From NCBI GenBank assembly GCA_027422505.1, contig JAPQWV010000668.1:1-64000 (forward strand): a DNA stretch of 64,000 nucleotides. Reading direction: 5' to 3'. Shown here one piece after another: positions 51,401-64,000 of this stretch. Both the position numbers and the translations under genes were made by a program. The notes below the pieces were generated by a model that searched no databases, had not been told where the DNA came from, and was given only the letters and a program-made list of their open reading frames with translations. This DNA is from Craterostigma plantagineum (lineage: Eukaryota > Streptophyta > Magnoliopsida > Lamiales > Linderniaceae). The first letter of the stretch is position 1. Each line of letters begins with the position of its first letter.

Positions 51401-54400
51401 TGAAGACTTTGAAGTCCGAATTATAAACTATGACCACATGTTAGGAAAATCTGTCTATTGTGTTATTGAAAACATGCTGAAGATCATAATTGATAATCTT
51501 TGACGCGTTTTTGTAGGACGAGACGAAGATTTGCCAAACAGAAAGGTGTCTCTGTAAGCAAGACTGTTAAATTGTTAGAAATTGTCCCAGAGTCTATCTT
51601 TAGTTCAGGTATGAACCACGCTGGTTTACGGGTAATATCATAGGTTCCAATAGAGGATCACCTTTTCATCGGGTTATTGTGCAGGAAACAGTCAGAGGAT
51701 TAAAAACTTACCTGGTGCAGCTCTACTCTGCCTTCCTTCTCATAAAGATATCAAGGATCAACATCACCTAAAAGTGAGATGACCTATAATCTTTATTCCT
51801 GCTGTCCTTTTGGAGCTTCAGGACCTTTAGATTTCTCCTGCGAACATTGCAGGATGTTCATAACAAATATGAGTATGCAACCTTGATGATATCTGGCTCG
51901 CTACAGCTCTCAAGGAATATTTTGCTTGCCATGATCTCTTTGGAATCCTGGAAAGTTTTTATGAGAAGATGGATGAAGTCTTGCGTCCTAATTTTTGAAG
52001 CAAAGGAGAGTCGGAACAAGTGGGACAATAATCTCCTGAAAGCTGCTAATGATATTCTACAGGTTTTGTGTTCTCCTAGCCTTAGCATGCATGATATACC
52101 TCAGTATCAGTGACGTTCTTTGGAACTATTGGATTCCTGTCATTATATGCAGATTCTGATGAAGTTAGCGGAATCAGCAGTTCCACGATCGGCGGAGAAT
52201 ATTGCCCTCGCCATTGGAGCGCTCTGTCTTGTAAACTTTTTTAGACTTTCTCTTGCACATAACTTTAGTATTTTAGATGTTTACTATTTGTATGTATTTC
52301 CCTTGCAAGAGAGGTAGTAGCATAACGTTGCTATATATTTGAAATTGTTTCTTGGCCTGGTTCCTCATAATATTAGTGCTATTGATGAAATTACAGCATG
52401 ATTTGTCTGTTTGTAACCCGTAATTGCCTAAGCAGCATTAAATTATTCCCAACATATAATAAAATTTTTTGATTGAAAGAAAATGTTCGAATGTTGGAGT
52501 TCCGTCCGCTCTTCCCTATTATCAGTTAGCGTAAGCAAAATCAGAGTTCATATGAATGAAGGTAATATGAGCTAGACGTAAAGTAAGAGGAAGACCGTGT
52601 GGTTATTTTATCCCAAGTCCATTAAAATTCTTGTTATTAAAATTCTTTTTCTTTTTTTCCAGAAGTCCATTATACTACTACATGTCTTTCATATTGCTCC
52701 ATTCTGTTGCATTATGCAGGTTGTAGCTTCTTCAGCAGACACGGTTAAGTCAATGGCTTCAAAGTTCTTGCTAAATTGGCTGTATCAGTATGAGCATGAA
52801 TATCGGCAGTGGTCAGCGGCCATTTCTCTTGGATTGATCTCAAGTTGCTTGCACATGACCGATCATGAGCAGAAATTCAATATTATTAATACTCTTCTTG
52901 AGGTATGGGAATTGGGATTGTTTATGTTTCATGCTGGAGTTGGCGTTCTTCACTACATAGATTAATACTTGTTAAAACTGACTGATGCTTTACCTACAAA
53001 ATGTTGCATCGCTGGATAATCTACTTGATTGACTGTTACAACTTTGTAGTTAAATTGATTCATGTTTGATGCTCGATTACTTAGCCTAATCATTGCAAAA
53101 TTGTATGAGTCTCCTTTATGCATCTCACGAACTACATAAGATGTATATTTGTTTGTGGAAGATGATATTAGTTTTTCTGATATGTTGCATAGCTTAGCTT
53201 GTTGACAAGTTATGTGCTGCCATAACAATCATGTTAAGTTCGCGATTTACAGGTGGCATCCGTTAGCAACAGCAACCTTGTGAAAGGAGCATGTGGTATT
53301 GGACTGGGTTACTCTTGCCATGATCTTCTAACTAGAGTCAATCCCGATGCTAATGAAAGAGATTCATTAAAAACGCAGGAAGATGAGCTTTTACGAAAAA
53401 TAGTCAGGACTTTAGTTGAGATGATATACCAGTCCACTGGAGCATCATCAACTGGTATTCTAGACAAGTTAGATGCATATTTTCCTTCAGAACGTGTTAA
53501 TTCAGGCTCTAAAAAATTTGTCGAGCAACAGAGGAAGCACATTGATGGACTGGACGAGGATACATGGGGTGTCGCTGGGCCTATAATTGGCTTAGGGAAC
53601 TCTCTCGAGGCAATATATAGAGCAGGGGATCATGGTGCAGTTCATTATTTGAAATCCTTGCTTATGTCATGGATTCTTGCTAAGCCAAACACAGAACCTC
53701 TGACTGAGAAAGATGTCGGCAAATGATGTCTCTCGGAGCATGTTTGGCAATACCAACTATAGCATCTTTCTGCCAGAATGTAGAACTGATCGACAATATT
53801 GAGTTGGACTGCATCATTAGTGACTATGCGGATCTGATATCCCATCTGTTATCTGTCGAAAGATCTGATTCCTTCTATCAGAGCTTTCTGATGGCTTCTT
53901 GTGCTGGAGCTGGAAGCATACTTTCTGTTGTGTTGAATGCACGGCTGCACTCCTTAGACGTCAATGAAGTCAAAAGATTGCTGGAGTTATTTAGAGGAGC
54001 TTACACAACTCCTCATCCACCGTTGATCCATCTAGGAGGAATGCTTGGAGTTGTAAATGCCATGGGTGCTGGTGCTGGGATGCTGAGTCGGTCCCTATTT
54101 ACACCAACATTCTATAGCAAGTTCGATCAAAAGGTTGGCAACATCGATTTACTTGAATGTTCCTGTTCGCACTTATGAAGAAGTTATGTTTCCTTTCGTG
54201 ATATGATATATGGATCCGCTGTGGCGCTGTTAAAATAATCGCCATTGTCTTTCTGCTGTCTGACTGCTATTGGTGAAAGTTACAGATTGTTGACTAAACG
54301 GGTAATGAAAGAAGATGCTCTGGTGGTTTTCCTTGAAACAAGGATAGCTTTTTTTTCATTGTCACTTCTATTTGGCCACAACCATGTTACCAATACTAAG

Positions 54401-56727
54401 TATATGAATTAATGGAGAATTTCAAGTTCAAACTTTCATAAGAGTGTGTGATCAAACTGATATGTAATGTTTCTGCTTATACATTGCGTGATCCATTTCT
54501 CCTTTTATCTGAACTGAAGCTTCCTTCTGTACTGCAGGAATCTTCACGTTTGTTAGGTCCTATTCTGTCAAATCATGCAATGGAGGCTGAGGCGAAATCA
54601 TTCATTCAAGAGATATTTCTTATTGCACAAAATGCTGATGATCCTCAGCTACAACATTATGCAGCATGGACAATTTCATTACTAAGACATTTCGTACTTA
54701 GTGGAGAATACAGTAGCGAGAAGACTTTGATGGATGAGGATAATGCAGGGACTCATATGTCTTTGTCCCAGGGAATTGCGGAAGATAGTTTGGTCATGAA
54801 GCTCTCTATGTGGCTTACGCAGATGAATCTCGCTGAGGTAGGTTTTACCTTGACTCATTCATTTGTGGTAACTTCGAGAATGATGTAACTTAGTTTGAAT
54901 TTGTTGTTGCCAATTGGTTGGTTCGTGAAACAAAGACCAATTCCTCTTTCGTATTATTCTTGTACATCGTTCCTAATAATTGAAATAGCTTATTTCCAAT
55001 TCTTTCATCAGCTTTAAATATTCTTCTCTATCTCAAGGCTTTTCTTTTTCGGCTGTTTGAATTTCAGATTGATGCCAATATTTCAAAGGCAATTTTCATT
55101 GTTCGGTGTCTGTCACGTGCTCCAAGACTCCCGGTATTTGATTGGGGAGCATTAGTCAGACGATGCATGAAATATGATCAGGTTGCGAAAACACTCTCCC
55201 AAGATATAGACTTTAGAAAGGATACTCTGAGGAAGGAATGCTTTATATTCTCTTTAGCCCACGCAAACCAGTTCAACTCTATTCTTGGTTTCCTCGATGA
55301 CTTGTCTGACCTCTCCAGGTTCAAGACACTTGAGTTGACTCTCCAATCAGTAATGCTTTTGCACCTTGGGGACCTCTCTAAAATATTCTCGAAGGCTAGA
55401 GTCGCAAAGCTTTTTGATGACGTGGCTCGCTTCTTCAATTGGTCCATTTGCTCTGATCAGTACACAGAGGAAAAAAGAAGCTCGTTACGTGTTTCATGCT
55501 GGAAAGGCTTGAGCATGTGTCTGAATGAATCATCGCATGAGGTTTCGGATTATTCATATAACATGGAGCGATGCATGGAAGTTATGTTTGCAATGTTGCC
55601 GTGTGCAACAAAATCATGTCTGGGGGATTCTAACAGGGAATGGGATGAAGCAATCACATGTCTTAGCAAGGCTAGGTGGGGGTGGTTATCGGGACTTCTA
55701 CAGGTGCCGTTTCAATATTTCGTTATGTTCTTGGTTTTACATTTAAAATAATATGCATTGAGACTGAGTCTGATAATGAGATGCATCGTATTGTTCTGGA
55801 TCCCATTTGAATCTATTGAATACTTTGTTAGTTTTGCTCTGCAGATTTTGGATGCAGATTTCAAAAAGGAAACTCTAGTCACTGCACATTTGTCGAAGGT
55901 TAAAGCAAAGGCTGCACTCGTTCGAGTATCTTCTATCCCGTTGTCAGAGCTCGGAAAACTGAAAGCCTATTTCCTGGATATCAATTCTGAGTGTAAGTTT
56001 TACCAATTACTAAATTATGGTGTAGGGTCCAACCCTGACCCATTGTCAGCGCAGTCAAACTATAATGACTCGATTTTCACTGTTGCGATTGATCTTAGTT
56101 ATCTGGAACATTCTAGTAGACGTCGCTATCACGCTGCAACATAGTAGTGAAGATATTAGAAGGCAATGGCTTGTTGACGCAACAGAGATTCTCTGCGTGT
56201 CACGCTACCCTTCAACGGTATGAACCAAACATTTCTATTTCAGTGTTGTGCCTACTTCAGTTTACTTTAAAAGTATCAGCCATATGCATTACTAGCTATA
56301 GCACATGATGACTCAAGTCGCCAGACATATGATGCTGTTTCCTGATCCATTATATAATTCTCAGGTCGTACGATTTATCGGTCTATTATGTGGCATAAAC
56401 TGCAAATATATGCCTATTTTGGTTGCCAATAAATACATGGTGCTGAATGACCTCCCTGTGGCTCTATCTTCTCTCCTTTTGGGCACTGAATGGGAGATAA
56501 TCGCGGAATCTGTGGCATCATATCTTTGCAAAGCAACACAACGATTATATGATTGGGCCAAGAACGTCGGCGTTGACCATTATCATCCATATTCGCAGCC
56601 AATTGACGATAGTGAGAATGAGATTGGGGGATATTTGTTGCAAGTGATACACTGTGCATGCATATCTCTCAAAGCATTTCTTCCCCTTGAGAAACAGCTC
56701 AGTCTTGCAAGCATGAACATCACATAG
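45475..56727 (+). CDS. RST1: RST1 (RESURRECTION1), multi-exon, frame-broken at places
   Basis: Large HEAT-repeat-like plant protein; Arabidopsis RST1 (about 1,840 residues) affects cuticular wax and embryo development and, with RIPR, links the cytoplasmic exosome to the Ski complex. ATG at 45475 gives [12 protein letters not shown], then in the next frame [20 protein letters not shown], so one A is missing near 45509. Matching blocks run in order: [187 protein letters not shown] and [15 protein letters not shown] at the stop. Many introns; one holds a transposon (47845-48552). Frame slips resemble those in gp210. The promoter side abuts a LINE tail. Confidence 0.9.
47845..48552. mobile_element. 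hAT-like non-autonomous element in an RST1 intron, 8-bp TSD
   Basis: Flanked by gttgaaac at 47837-47844 and 48553-48560. Ends CATTGTTTTAAAACGCG and (reverse complement) CAATGTTTAAAAAGCGC are inverted repeats. Subterminal DNA is densely CpG-rich (TCGCGCGCGTCGAGGCGCGC near 47870; CTACGCTATTTACGCTACGC near 48480), against an AT-rich core. No ORF of its own. Confidence 0.85.
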
Positions 56728-57162
56728 CTGCTTCTTTGTTAGTTCGTTAGTTACCTAGTTAGTGTCCACCATAAAGTAAGGATCTGTTCCTCAATTGTGA
56801 TGAAGAATGACCAAGTGTAACTTATGTAAACCAATTTCACATTTAACAAAGCCATCGCACGCACCTACACTACGAGAAGGTTTGCTTGCATTGCATTATC
56901 GAGTCAAGTCAAATTCAACAAAAAACGAATAGAGGAAACATGCAGGATTTCCATCTACGCAGTCTATCCGCAAAAACAAACTTTCAAGTACGTTATCAGT
57001 TGCTGAAGATATATATCTATAAGAAACACAATGCAACAAGGTTGCTCCTATCTCAGAAGCTAACAGTCTTAAAGATTCCAATTAGGCTTTACATTTCCCA
57101 AACACCGAACAAAGAAAACAAAATAAAGATCATTTATCAGTTTACCTAAACATAGAACTCAA
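56728..57162. other. Shared 3' region between convergent RST1 and CCCH genes
   Basis: 435 bp between the two stop codons, so the two transcripts probably have closely spaced or overlapping 3' UTRs. No other feature seen. Confidence 0.5.
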
Positions 57163-60100
57163 TCAGGAGCTTGGAGAATGCTGTTTTTCAAAAGATGAAC
57201 ATGCTGAAGTAGATTTAGGATCTCTATTCTGTTCAAGAGATTCAGCATCACCCTCATTCATCGGATGCCCGGGTTCTCCACATTCTGAGGCAATAGATTT
57301 CAGGACTTCGGTAGTGGAAGTTGACTCAACATTTTCATTGCCAGTAGCACCAGGTATTGTTTTAGGAGCACATAATGAATTCCCTGAAGCAATATGACCT
57401 TCCTTAGCAGCATTATTAGATGGTATTAGCCACTTAAACTGCATCATGTGACCCTGCCAGCTTTTACCATGCAAGAAAGCTTTCTCAGCAGGGCGTCTTG
57501 TAGTAAAATACACACAAGCAGAAACATCAAGGGATTGCAGTGAACCGTCATTGTTTTCTTGATGCTTGGGCTCATCAAGTTCTACTGAAGAAAGATCTCC
57601 AAAAGTAGAGAAGTGATCTTTTAAAGCAGCAACCTATGAAACATTTGCATTAAAAAGATAACAGGTTTTAAAAGGGAAATTCTAAAACCAGCGTTCATGA
57701 CACTACAAAAATTATGATGAAAGAAAAAGGGTAAATTTAGAATAGAGAGACCAGAAAGTACATTTGCCATGCCAGCAGGAAGTGGCGGTCCAACTTTGAA
57801 AGCTGTGGGCCGATTGTCCAGTTTGAATCTGTTTGTTCCAATTGGAGCCCAAGGAGAGGGCAAGGGTCGAGTAGGCCTCACGGGTTCTTGTACAGATGCC
57901 GTTGGATTAGAGGTGGACGTATGAGCCACAACCTTCGGTCCAGTGGAGACGGTGCTTGGAGTCTTTATAAAATTCCTCGGTGAATTTTTTGCAGTTTTGG
58001 GTTTCCCGTGAACCAGAGGTATTTGAACTTTAAGTGTTCTAGGAGATTCGGATTGTGCAACATCATTGGAACCTGCAGCCTGAAAAAAGGTCGAAAAAGT
58101 TAAGATATCATAACGTATCAACAAGAGCAGTCAAAAGCATGTTTTGTTCCAACTGTACCAGTAACAGGAAGCAAAAGTGTACAAGATCGATTCATTATCA
58201 GCTATAAGTATAACAGAAATCTCCATAAATAAGAAATTAGGATTACTTTTTTTTGAAGCTTGTCTAACTGTTGCCTAAATTCACTTCGTTTCTGTTCGAG
58301 TATCTCTTGTTTCTTTCGAAGCTCTTCCTTCAAAATCCCTAAGCTATCCAATTTCTTTTGTTGAGGAGGCGAACCACTACTAGCAATAGTTGGCTTGGGA
58401 TGATCACGAACAAAGTCTTGAGAACCAAAAGCATGGGCATTACCATCTTTGTCAGTGGCAGAATTAGAAATTTCTTTCCTTTTATCAAGAGAAAGGCCAG
58501 CGGTGAGTGCCACTCCATGAGGAGTAATTGCCACAGTATTGCTGCCACTTATAGTAGCATCCGGCACATTATCTCGGTTGGCCCAAAGAAGCTTGATAAA
58601 TCGGTTGCCCATTACTGCATCAGGTGCCTTCAGTGCTGCTTCTGCTTCTTGTCTTTTGGAAAACTGAACAAAAGCTCGTTCACTTTGCATGGGAATATGA
58701 ATGCTTATAACTTCACCAAATTTCTTAAAATGCAAAAGTAGAGCTTCCCTTTTGTTGTCCTTAAGAGGAATTCCACTGACAAATAAAGTACGCTGTGCCT
58801 TTTGAGATGGCTTCCAAATATTGTGAACCGAATTGTCGTGATGCTTGAATGATGAACCTTTCACTGGTGGTTTATTCTCAGAAGCATTTGTCCACTTTCC
58901 TTGATGGGGACCATCTGTAAGATTTGCGTTTAGTTCCTCCTCTTTCTTTATGCCCCTTTCATAGGTAGAGGATGTTTCAACAGAATCAATTGTTTCCTTG
59001 GCTCCTGTTCTACTATTGGTACCACCTATTCTACCCCAAGAAGGCAGGCTCTGAGATCCTCTAGTGCTTGATATTCTCAAAGAGTGCTCATCGCCAAATC
59101 CTTCTAAAGATTCAATGTTATTAGAAGGGTTTCTATTAAGAAAAGACCCTGTTATGTCAATATTTGACTGATTAAAAGCTGGTCCAGGATTATCATTAGT
59201 CCATAAAGGTTGGTCTGGATCATAAACGTCCGATGCCTCATAGCGACCACTATTCAGACCCAATCCATCAATACTCCCCAATATACTAGATCCACCACTT
59301 GTTACGGGCAAAGATCCTTGTCCAGGCGGACCCAGAAGTTGTGACCCAGAAAGTGAACCAGGAAGATTGAATTGCGAAAGGCTCTGTAGTTTCAGACAAA
59401 CAGAACGAGAATTCAGCACACAATAGATTGTTCAAATAAATCTTACTCTGTGCCTACCAAATTTCTGAGAAGAGTCATTTATCATTAACATTATAAAGAA
59501 CTTATACTTGGATTAGTTCATGTCTATCTGTCAACCTGTAGAAATGGCACCAATCTGACATTCAGAATGAAACAAAACTGATTTACAGTGGTTAAATTTC
59601 TGGACATGATTAAAGTCATATATGGATTTATTTGCTTCCTATAATCAACTGGTTTTATCACAGTTACAACTTATATGCAATGCGAGATAACTGTCTCACA
59701 ATGAGGCATGCGAGTATCTGAATCAAATCAAGTAATCAAGCAAGTGTATCTGATTGATTCAAATGCATTAATGAATAAACCATAATAAAGGATTAGTCAA
59801 ACCTGAACGTCATCAACAACAATACGATTAAAACCATGTTCCAAAGGACACATGTCTCCTCTTAAGCAAAAACCACGCTCCTCGAAATCTGGACATCGCT
59901 GCCGTGGCATCCTGATGTTCAATGGTGGACCAATAGCAGGCCTCAGGGCTCCTGGTAAACCTAGGGGGTGAATTGTGTCTATCCCACTGCTTGGAATTCC
60001 ACGATATAATCCAAACCCATTCCATGGTATATTGGGTGAATTTGATACATTAGGGAGACCTATTCCCGTAAGCACACCAGAAGGAACATATCCAGGATGT

Positions 60101-60573
60101 ATGACTTGAGATGCAGCATCAACCATGCCGTGAGTGTCCCAGGAAACAGGTTCTCTTCCCCTGCCCCTAGCAGGGCCAGTTTCACCAGACATTGGGTTCA
60201 CCCTCATTCTTTGGTTCCAATCTGAGGAAGCTTTATAAAATGGGACCTGGTTTGGATGTCTCTTTTCATGCCTCAAGGACAAGTCCCTCTCCATGTTGCC
60301 ATTATGATTTTTCCAGGCGACACCAGATTGGGGATCGCCTTCTCTAAAAGAGTACCCATTTTCAAATGGCCTATTTCTTTTCCTGAACGTTCTTGCTGAA
60401 CCTTGATTTAGAGAATCCCCTTCTATAGATTGAGAATTTCCCTCTCTCCTACGATGCTTATGGTTCCGATCATCATCCTCATCTTCACCCTCACTAATTC
60501 CTGTTTCCTCAGGTTCCTCAGTGACATCAGAAGATAAAGGGCCACGCTTTCGAGAAGAAACCTTCATCTCCAA
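57163..60573 (-). CDS. CCCH zinc finger and RRM protein, C3H27/C3H41 type (RBM26/27-like)
   Basis: Nuclear RNA-binding protein related to animal RBM26/RBM27, which act in nuclear RNA surveillance; the plant role is little known. Four exons (minus): 60573-59803, 59383-58247, 58079-57762, 57633-57163, all phase 0, 898 residues, frame intact. Acidic/basic N-terminus (SEGEDEDDDRNHKHRRREG), then a CCCH finger at residues 227-246 (CPDFEERGFCLRGDMCPLEH, C-X8-C-X5-C-X3-H) followed by RIVVDDVQ. Exon 2 has YDPDQPLW and an RRM at about 455-525 (RTLFVSGIPLKDN, RAFVQFSKRQEAEAALKAPD, AVMGNRFIKLLWANRD), then a coiled coil (LKEELRKKQEILEQKRSEFR). A second, weaker RRM-like unit spans exons 3-4 (KVGPPLPAGMAN, KDHFSTFGDLSSVEL, ACVYFTTRRPAEKAF). 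Arabidopsis C3H27 matches in the same order. Confidence 0.92.
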
Positions 60574-61700
60574 CAGAAGCTAAGGAAGGAAGGGGATTGC
60601 TGTTGTTTTTGGAAAAATTATCCCTCCGGCATAAATGATATCAGAGTGAGCTGCAATTCCAACGACAAGAGGTCCACAGCCTGAAAGTGGAAATTGTATT
60701 AACAACGTAAAGGTAAATATATCAAGCAAAAGATTGTGGGCCAACCAACGATATAAACGGAAAAAGGAAAAAACTGACGTTATGTTTGGAAACAGTTAAA
60801 ACATGATCATAATTTGAATCTCGCGGGAAATCAGGCCACTGACGAATTTCTTAAAATCAGATTACGATTTTTTTTCTCTTTTTTTGGCAGGATCTACGGG
60901 AAAGCGAATGCGGCCCAATCAAAGCATTCAAAACTTAGCATAAAAAATAAGCAGCAGAACTTCCAGTCCCTTGGGGAGAAGTTCTTAGAGGATCAGCAAA
61001 TACTATCTTAATTCAATATTTTCTCAAATCTCTAACATTTGCATGCAAATGTTTATTCTACAATGAAAAATGTACATGATATGACTTGAAAAAAATAAAT
61101 CAAGTAGATAAATCCGTCTCGCTGCCTCATGATAAAACAATCTAAGCCAGCAGATTTGTAATATACAACTGAAAAGAAGCCTGCTAAATCTCTACGCACT
61201 CATTGAGAGTTTCAGCAGACCCTAATTTGTCTATCATCCTTGTTTCAACCTATGAATCACCAGTTACCTTCATAACACTTCACATTCACATTTCACAAAC
61301 CTCACACGGGAAACATTTGCGGAAAAATCACTACCAATAAGAGGAAGCAAATAAACAGAACGCAAAAAACCAAATAAGAAACACTTTATTTTTGTAGCTG
61401 AAAAAAAAACAGCCAAATGAGTAAAGCCTGCATAAAAACATTCAATTCGCATATATAAATCGAAATTAGACCAAAGTGAAGCTGAGAATGGGAGGTAGCG
61501 AAAACGAACCTGAAGAAATGATGGTTCGATTAGGGTTTCGATTATTTGGGTTTGCAAAATAGACAGTACGCCTCTGAGATTTTCGATCAGAAAAATCCAG
61601 CTTGATTTTCCTCTCTATCTAATCCTCCCTCCTTCTCAATTGGTCTCTCTATGTCCTCTCAGGTGTGAGAAGCTTCTCTCTCTATATATAAATGTCCCTT
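60574..61700 (-). other. 5' UTR with leader intron and TATA box of the CCCH gene
   Basis: On the minus strand a leader exon (about 61660-61510) ends TTCAG|GTTCG and the next begins after CTTTCAG at 60680, giving a leader intron of about 829 bp (61509-60681). A TATATATAG box at about 61683-61691 on the minus strand precedes CT-rich leader sequence. ORFs in the intron are not supported. Confidence 0.55.
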
Positions 61701-62104
61701 CAGCCAGTTCCATCTTTTAAAAGAAATTTATCATTAAGCCCCTCTACTCTACACGAACTTTCAGATGAGGACTCCAACTTTTTGCTATAACTTAAGTATG
61801 ATGAGCTCCGCAGCATTGCAGGCCCTATATTCTCAAGTATTTGCAGATTGCGCCTCTATTTCAGACTTAGCTTACTTTACTATATTGCAGTTTGGTTTTG
61901 GAACAAAAGATAATGACACAAGTTACAACAAACATAACACGACGTGGACTTACATATCTGATAACTACCGACTTATCAATACTTGCTTGGCTGGTTGTTT
62001 TCATCGTAATCATAGCTTGCTGCTTTTGTTACATTTCGTTCTTGCAATTTTTTTTTATCTTTTATCTACAAAAATTTGTCTTGATTACCATTAAATGGGC
62101 AAAT

Positions 62105-62160
62105 GGCCCAATATTGAGTAGGGAAAGTAAGGACCCAAAGTAATGGTCCATCGAGCCCAA
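62105..62160. promoter_or_regulatory. Site II elements upstream of COX5C
   Basis: GGCCCA at 62105-62110 and AGCCCA at 62154-62159 are TGGGCC and TGGGCT on the other strand. TGGGCY site II elements are established control sites of nuclear genes for mitochondrial respiratory subunits, including COX5C genes. Confidence 0.6.
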
Positions 62161-62374
62161 ATGACGGCCGAGACAAAAGGACATCAACGTATCCTGACCG
62201 TCCATTCATTTAAGAAATCTACGATCTGAAGAGCGAGGAGCTAAGACTAGACTAGGAGGACTATTCCTCTCCAGAATCTTTCTTTTTGACAAATCTTTAC
62301 AGTAGTTCTCCTCTCATCGGGCTTGCTTGCATAGATTTGAAAGCTCGACAGTATTTCATCGGCTTGACTTCAAG

Positions 62375-62876
62375 GTATGATTACGACGTTTAAGGTCGAT
62401 GCTTCCCTTGAATGACCTTTTTTTTACCATTCCTTTGTATGTTTTCTCTCTGAGCTGCACGATTGTTTCAAGTTAGAATTTTTGTGAAGTCAATAAAGCA
62501 GGCTTCGATTCACTGCTTGGCGTCGGTTTCCCCCCTACTCTAGCTTCGATTGCTTAAAAATTGCTGATATCTTGATAGGGTTGTGGATTTTACATATACT
62601 GAAGCGCTGGTGTTTGACTAGTCAGTTGTTATTAGGGTAATCTATACCTGCCATCTGATAACTGTTTAGTTTCCTAGAAGATCGTTACATACATAGTATC
62701 AACTCTTCTCAGTTTAGGATATGCATATGTGTAGCCAGTTTCTCTGAATCCACCCACAAACTGAAGAACCAGATATCTTGATCAATTTCCTTTAAAAGAT
62801 TCTTCAATATGTGTTGCTCTACTCTTAGACCTGAGTTTTGCCTCGATTGAAATTTGAATTGCTTATTCTTCTGCAG
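62375..62876 (+). other. COX5C leader (5' UTR) intron
   Basis: Donor CAAG|GTATGA at 62375, acceptor TTCTTCTGCAG at 62876, only eight bases before the ATG. Plant COX5C genes are known to carry a 5' UTR intron that strongly raises expression, so structure and position fit the family. Confidence 0.8.
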
Positions 62877-62884
62877 AAGAAGGA

Positions 62885-63067
62885 ATGGCTGCCCATGTGA
62901 TTTACAAGGGTCCGAGTGTAGTCAAGGAGATTCTTATCGGCATTAGCCTGGGCCTCGTGGCTGGTGGGTTTTGGAAGATGCACCATTGGAACAACCAGCG
63001 AAGAACCAGGGAGTTTTACGATCTTCTTGAGAAAGGTGAAATATCCGTTGTTAGAGAAGATGAGTAA
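62885..63067 (+). CDS. COX5C: Cytochrome c oxidase subunit 5C
   Basis: Small plant-specific subunit of mitochondrial complex IV. Sixty residues, single coding exon, ATG directly after the leader intron. MAAHVIYKGPSVVKEILIGI, then SLGLVAGGFWKMHHWNNQRR with one membrane segment, and the family end FYDLLEKGEISVV followed by REDE. Length is close to the usual 63-64; a few residues near position 6 are shorter than in other species. Frame intact. Confidence 0.95.
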   Translation: MAAHVIYKGPSVVKEILIGISLGLVAGGFWKMHHWNNQRRTREFYDLLEKGEISVVREDE

Positions 63068-63520
63068 GAACAGAGTCAGTCATCAATCAGCCTTCTGTAA
63101 TTCCCATGAACATCTGTTTTGTGTCGTGTGATCCTCCTTTAAATTTCACTCCCTAGCGAGTAATCAAATCAAATGTGTCTTTCTTTTTATTGGAACTTAC
63201 CCATGGTAAGAGTTGTCATATTCTGTTCTGCATACACATCACGTATGTTGCCATAATGGTTGTGGGATGTTGGCGATTCAATATTAATAATATTTTGGCA
63301 GTTACTTGCATTCGATCAATCTCTCTGTCCAAAGTATTGTCTCTACAAATCTACACAAAAAGAGAACACCAAGATAGAGATTCTACACAGCAATATACTG
63401 ATCCCTATCCTGATTCTTTCATTTTTCTTGTAAAGATAAATTTTCCTGTAAGAACAGTAGTTTAACTCTTGAACTTATTTACAGAACGCTATTCCAACAA
63501 AAATGGTAATGTTGAAATTT
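63068..63520. other. COX5C 3' UTR and intergenic DNA
   Basis: No supported gene; the ORF at 63175-63465 lacks family features. COX5C and the receptor kinase converge here. Confidence 0.4.
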
Positions 63521-64000
63521 TTACTGTTGCCTGAGATACTGGATTTGATTTCTGGGTCGACCTTCATAACTCTGAAAACTAGACGAGCCCGAGGAGTAGT
63601 TAGAAGGGCCAACTCCTGCCATCACATTGGATGTAGTCGAACTGTTGACGCTGTAAGATGATCGACTCGTATTAACCGACAAAGCAGCAGTGTTCAAGAA
63701 CGGAGGTTGATTAGGCTCAGGGATGCCAAAGTTCTCTTCTGTAAGCATTCTTACAACGTCGGCCATCGATGGTCTGTGAGAAGGCGAAGCTTGTGTGCAC
63801 AAAAGCCCAACTTTCAAAACCTTCGACGCTTCAGTTGGTGGGAAATCGCCCTTTAGGTTAGTATCTACTGATTCTGGTAACCTCTCCGTCTTGTAGAGTT
63901 TCCAGACCTGAAGCCCAAAAATATTTTGTGATTGAGATTTGAGGATTTCGATTCATATTCATAAATCAAGAAGTCGTGGAATAAAGAATTCACCGTTTGC
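63521..64000 (-). CDS. Cysteine-rich receptor-like kinase, C-terminal end (partial)
   Basis: Last exon 63907-63521 (phase 0, 128 residues) preceded by an intron whose donor lies at 63993-63992; the upstream exon leaves the window at 64000. It encodes the end of a Ser/Thr kinase domain: VWKLYKTERLPESVDTNLKG, VGLLCTQASPSHRPSMADVV with the subdomain XI Arg, RMLTEENFGIPEPNQPPFLN, then a Ser-rich tail. The pattern (VWK-Y, LLCTQAS, IPxPxQPPFL) matches the CRK2/CRK42-type plasma membrane receptor kinases; the extracellular DUF26 domains would lie outside the window. Frame intact. Confidence 0.85.

Overview
The window is nuclear DNA of a flowering plant, almost certainly a eudicot. It has intron-bearing genes with plant-only products (MBD10/11-type protein, RST1, LURP-one-related, COX5C, cysteine-rich receptor kinase), AT-rich intergenic DNA, and nested plant transposon families (Helitron, MULE-like, hAT-like, Stowaway, Cassandra, LINE). 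I could not fix the genus; an asterid is a guess only.

Layout. 1-2.8 kb: minus-strand fragment of a Helitron Rep/helicase gene running off the left edge. 5.5-15.9 kb: gene island with an MBD10/11-like protein (+), a GPI-type beta-1,3-glucanase (+), SRP54 (-), a LURP-one-related protein (-) and a plastid FAD5-type desaturase (-). 16-28.4 kb: transposon-dominated block holding a hAT-like element, a 2-kb TIR element with 312-bp tandem repeats, a possible small minus-strand gene, an LTR retrotransposon piece with a 5S-bearing Cassandra-type LTR inserted in its primer-binding site, and a 4.4-kb TIR element packed with GTACC-centred satellites. 30.1-36.1 kb: nucleoporin gp210 (-). 37.0-37.6 kb: LOB-domain gene relic. 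37.8-38.4 kb: MULE MITE with a Stowaway nested inside. 39.2-45.2 kb: LINE whose poly(A) tail ends 245 bp before the RST1 start codon. 45.5-56.7 kb: RST1 (+). 57.2-61.7 kb: CCCH/RRM protein of the C3H27/C3H41 type (-). 62.3-63.1 kb: COX5C (+). 63.5 kb to the end: C-terminal end of a cysteine-rich receptor-like kinase (-).

The genes are independent single-copy housekeeping or plant-typical genes and form no pathway cluster. They span ER targeting (SRP54), nuclear pore (gp210), RNA decay and cuticle (RST1), RNA binding (C3H27), respiration (COX5C), plastid lipid desaturation (FAD5-like), cell wall (glucanase), chromatin (MBD) and signalling (CRK, LOR).

A striking property is that several genes (gp210, RST1, SRP54, the desaturase, the LOB relic) lose frame through isolated missing single bases, mostly at short homopolymers, while neighbours such as the CCCH gene and the glucanase are intact. 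I read this mainly as uncorrected sequencing or assembly error, but it should be tested. I found no CRISPR array, no confident tRNA or rRNA gene (only a 5S-like stretch inside Cassandra), and no operon structure. Exon boundaries are my reading of splice sites plus family homology from memory.
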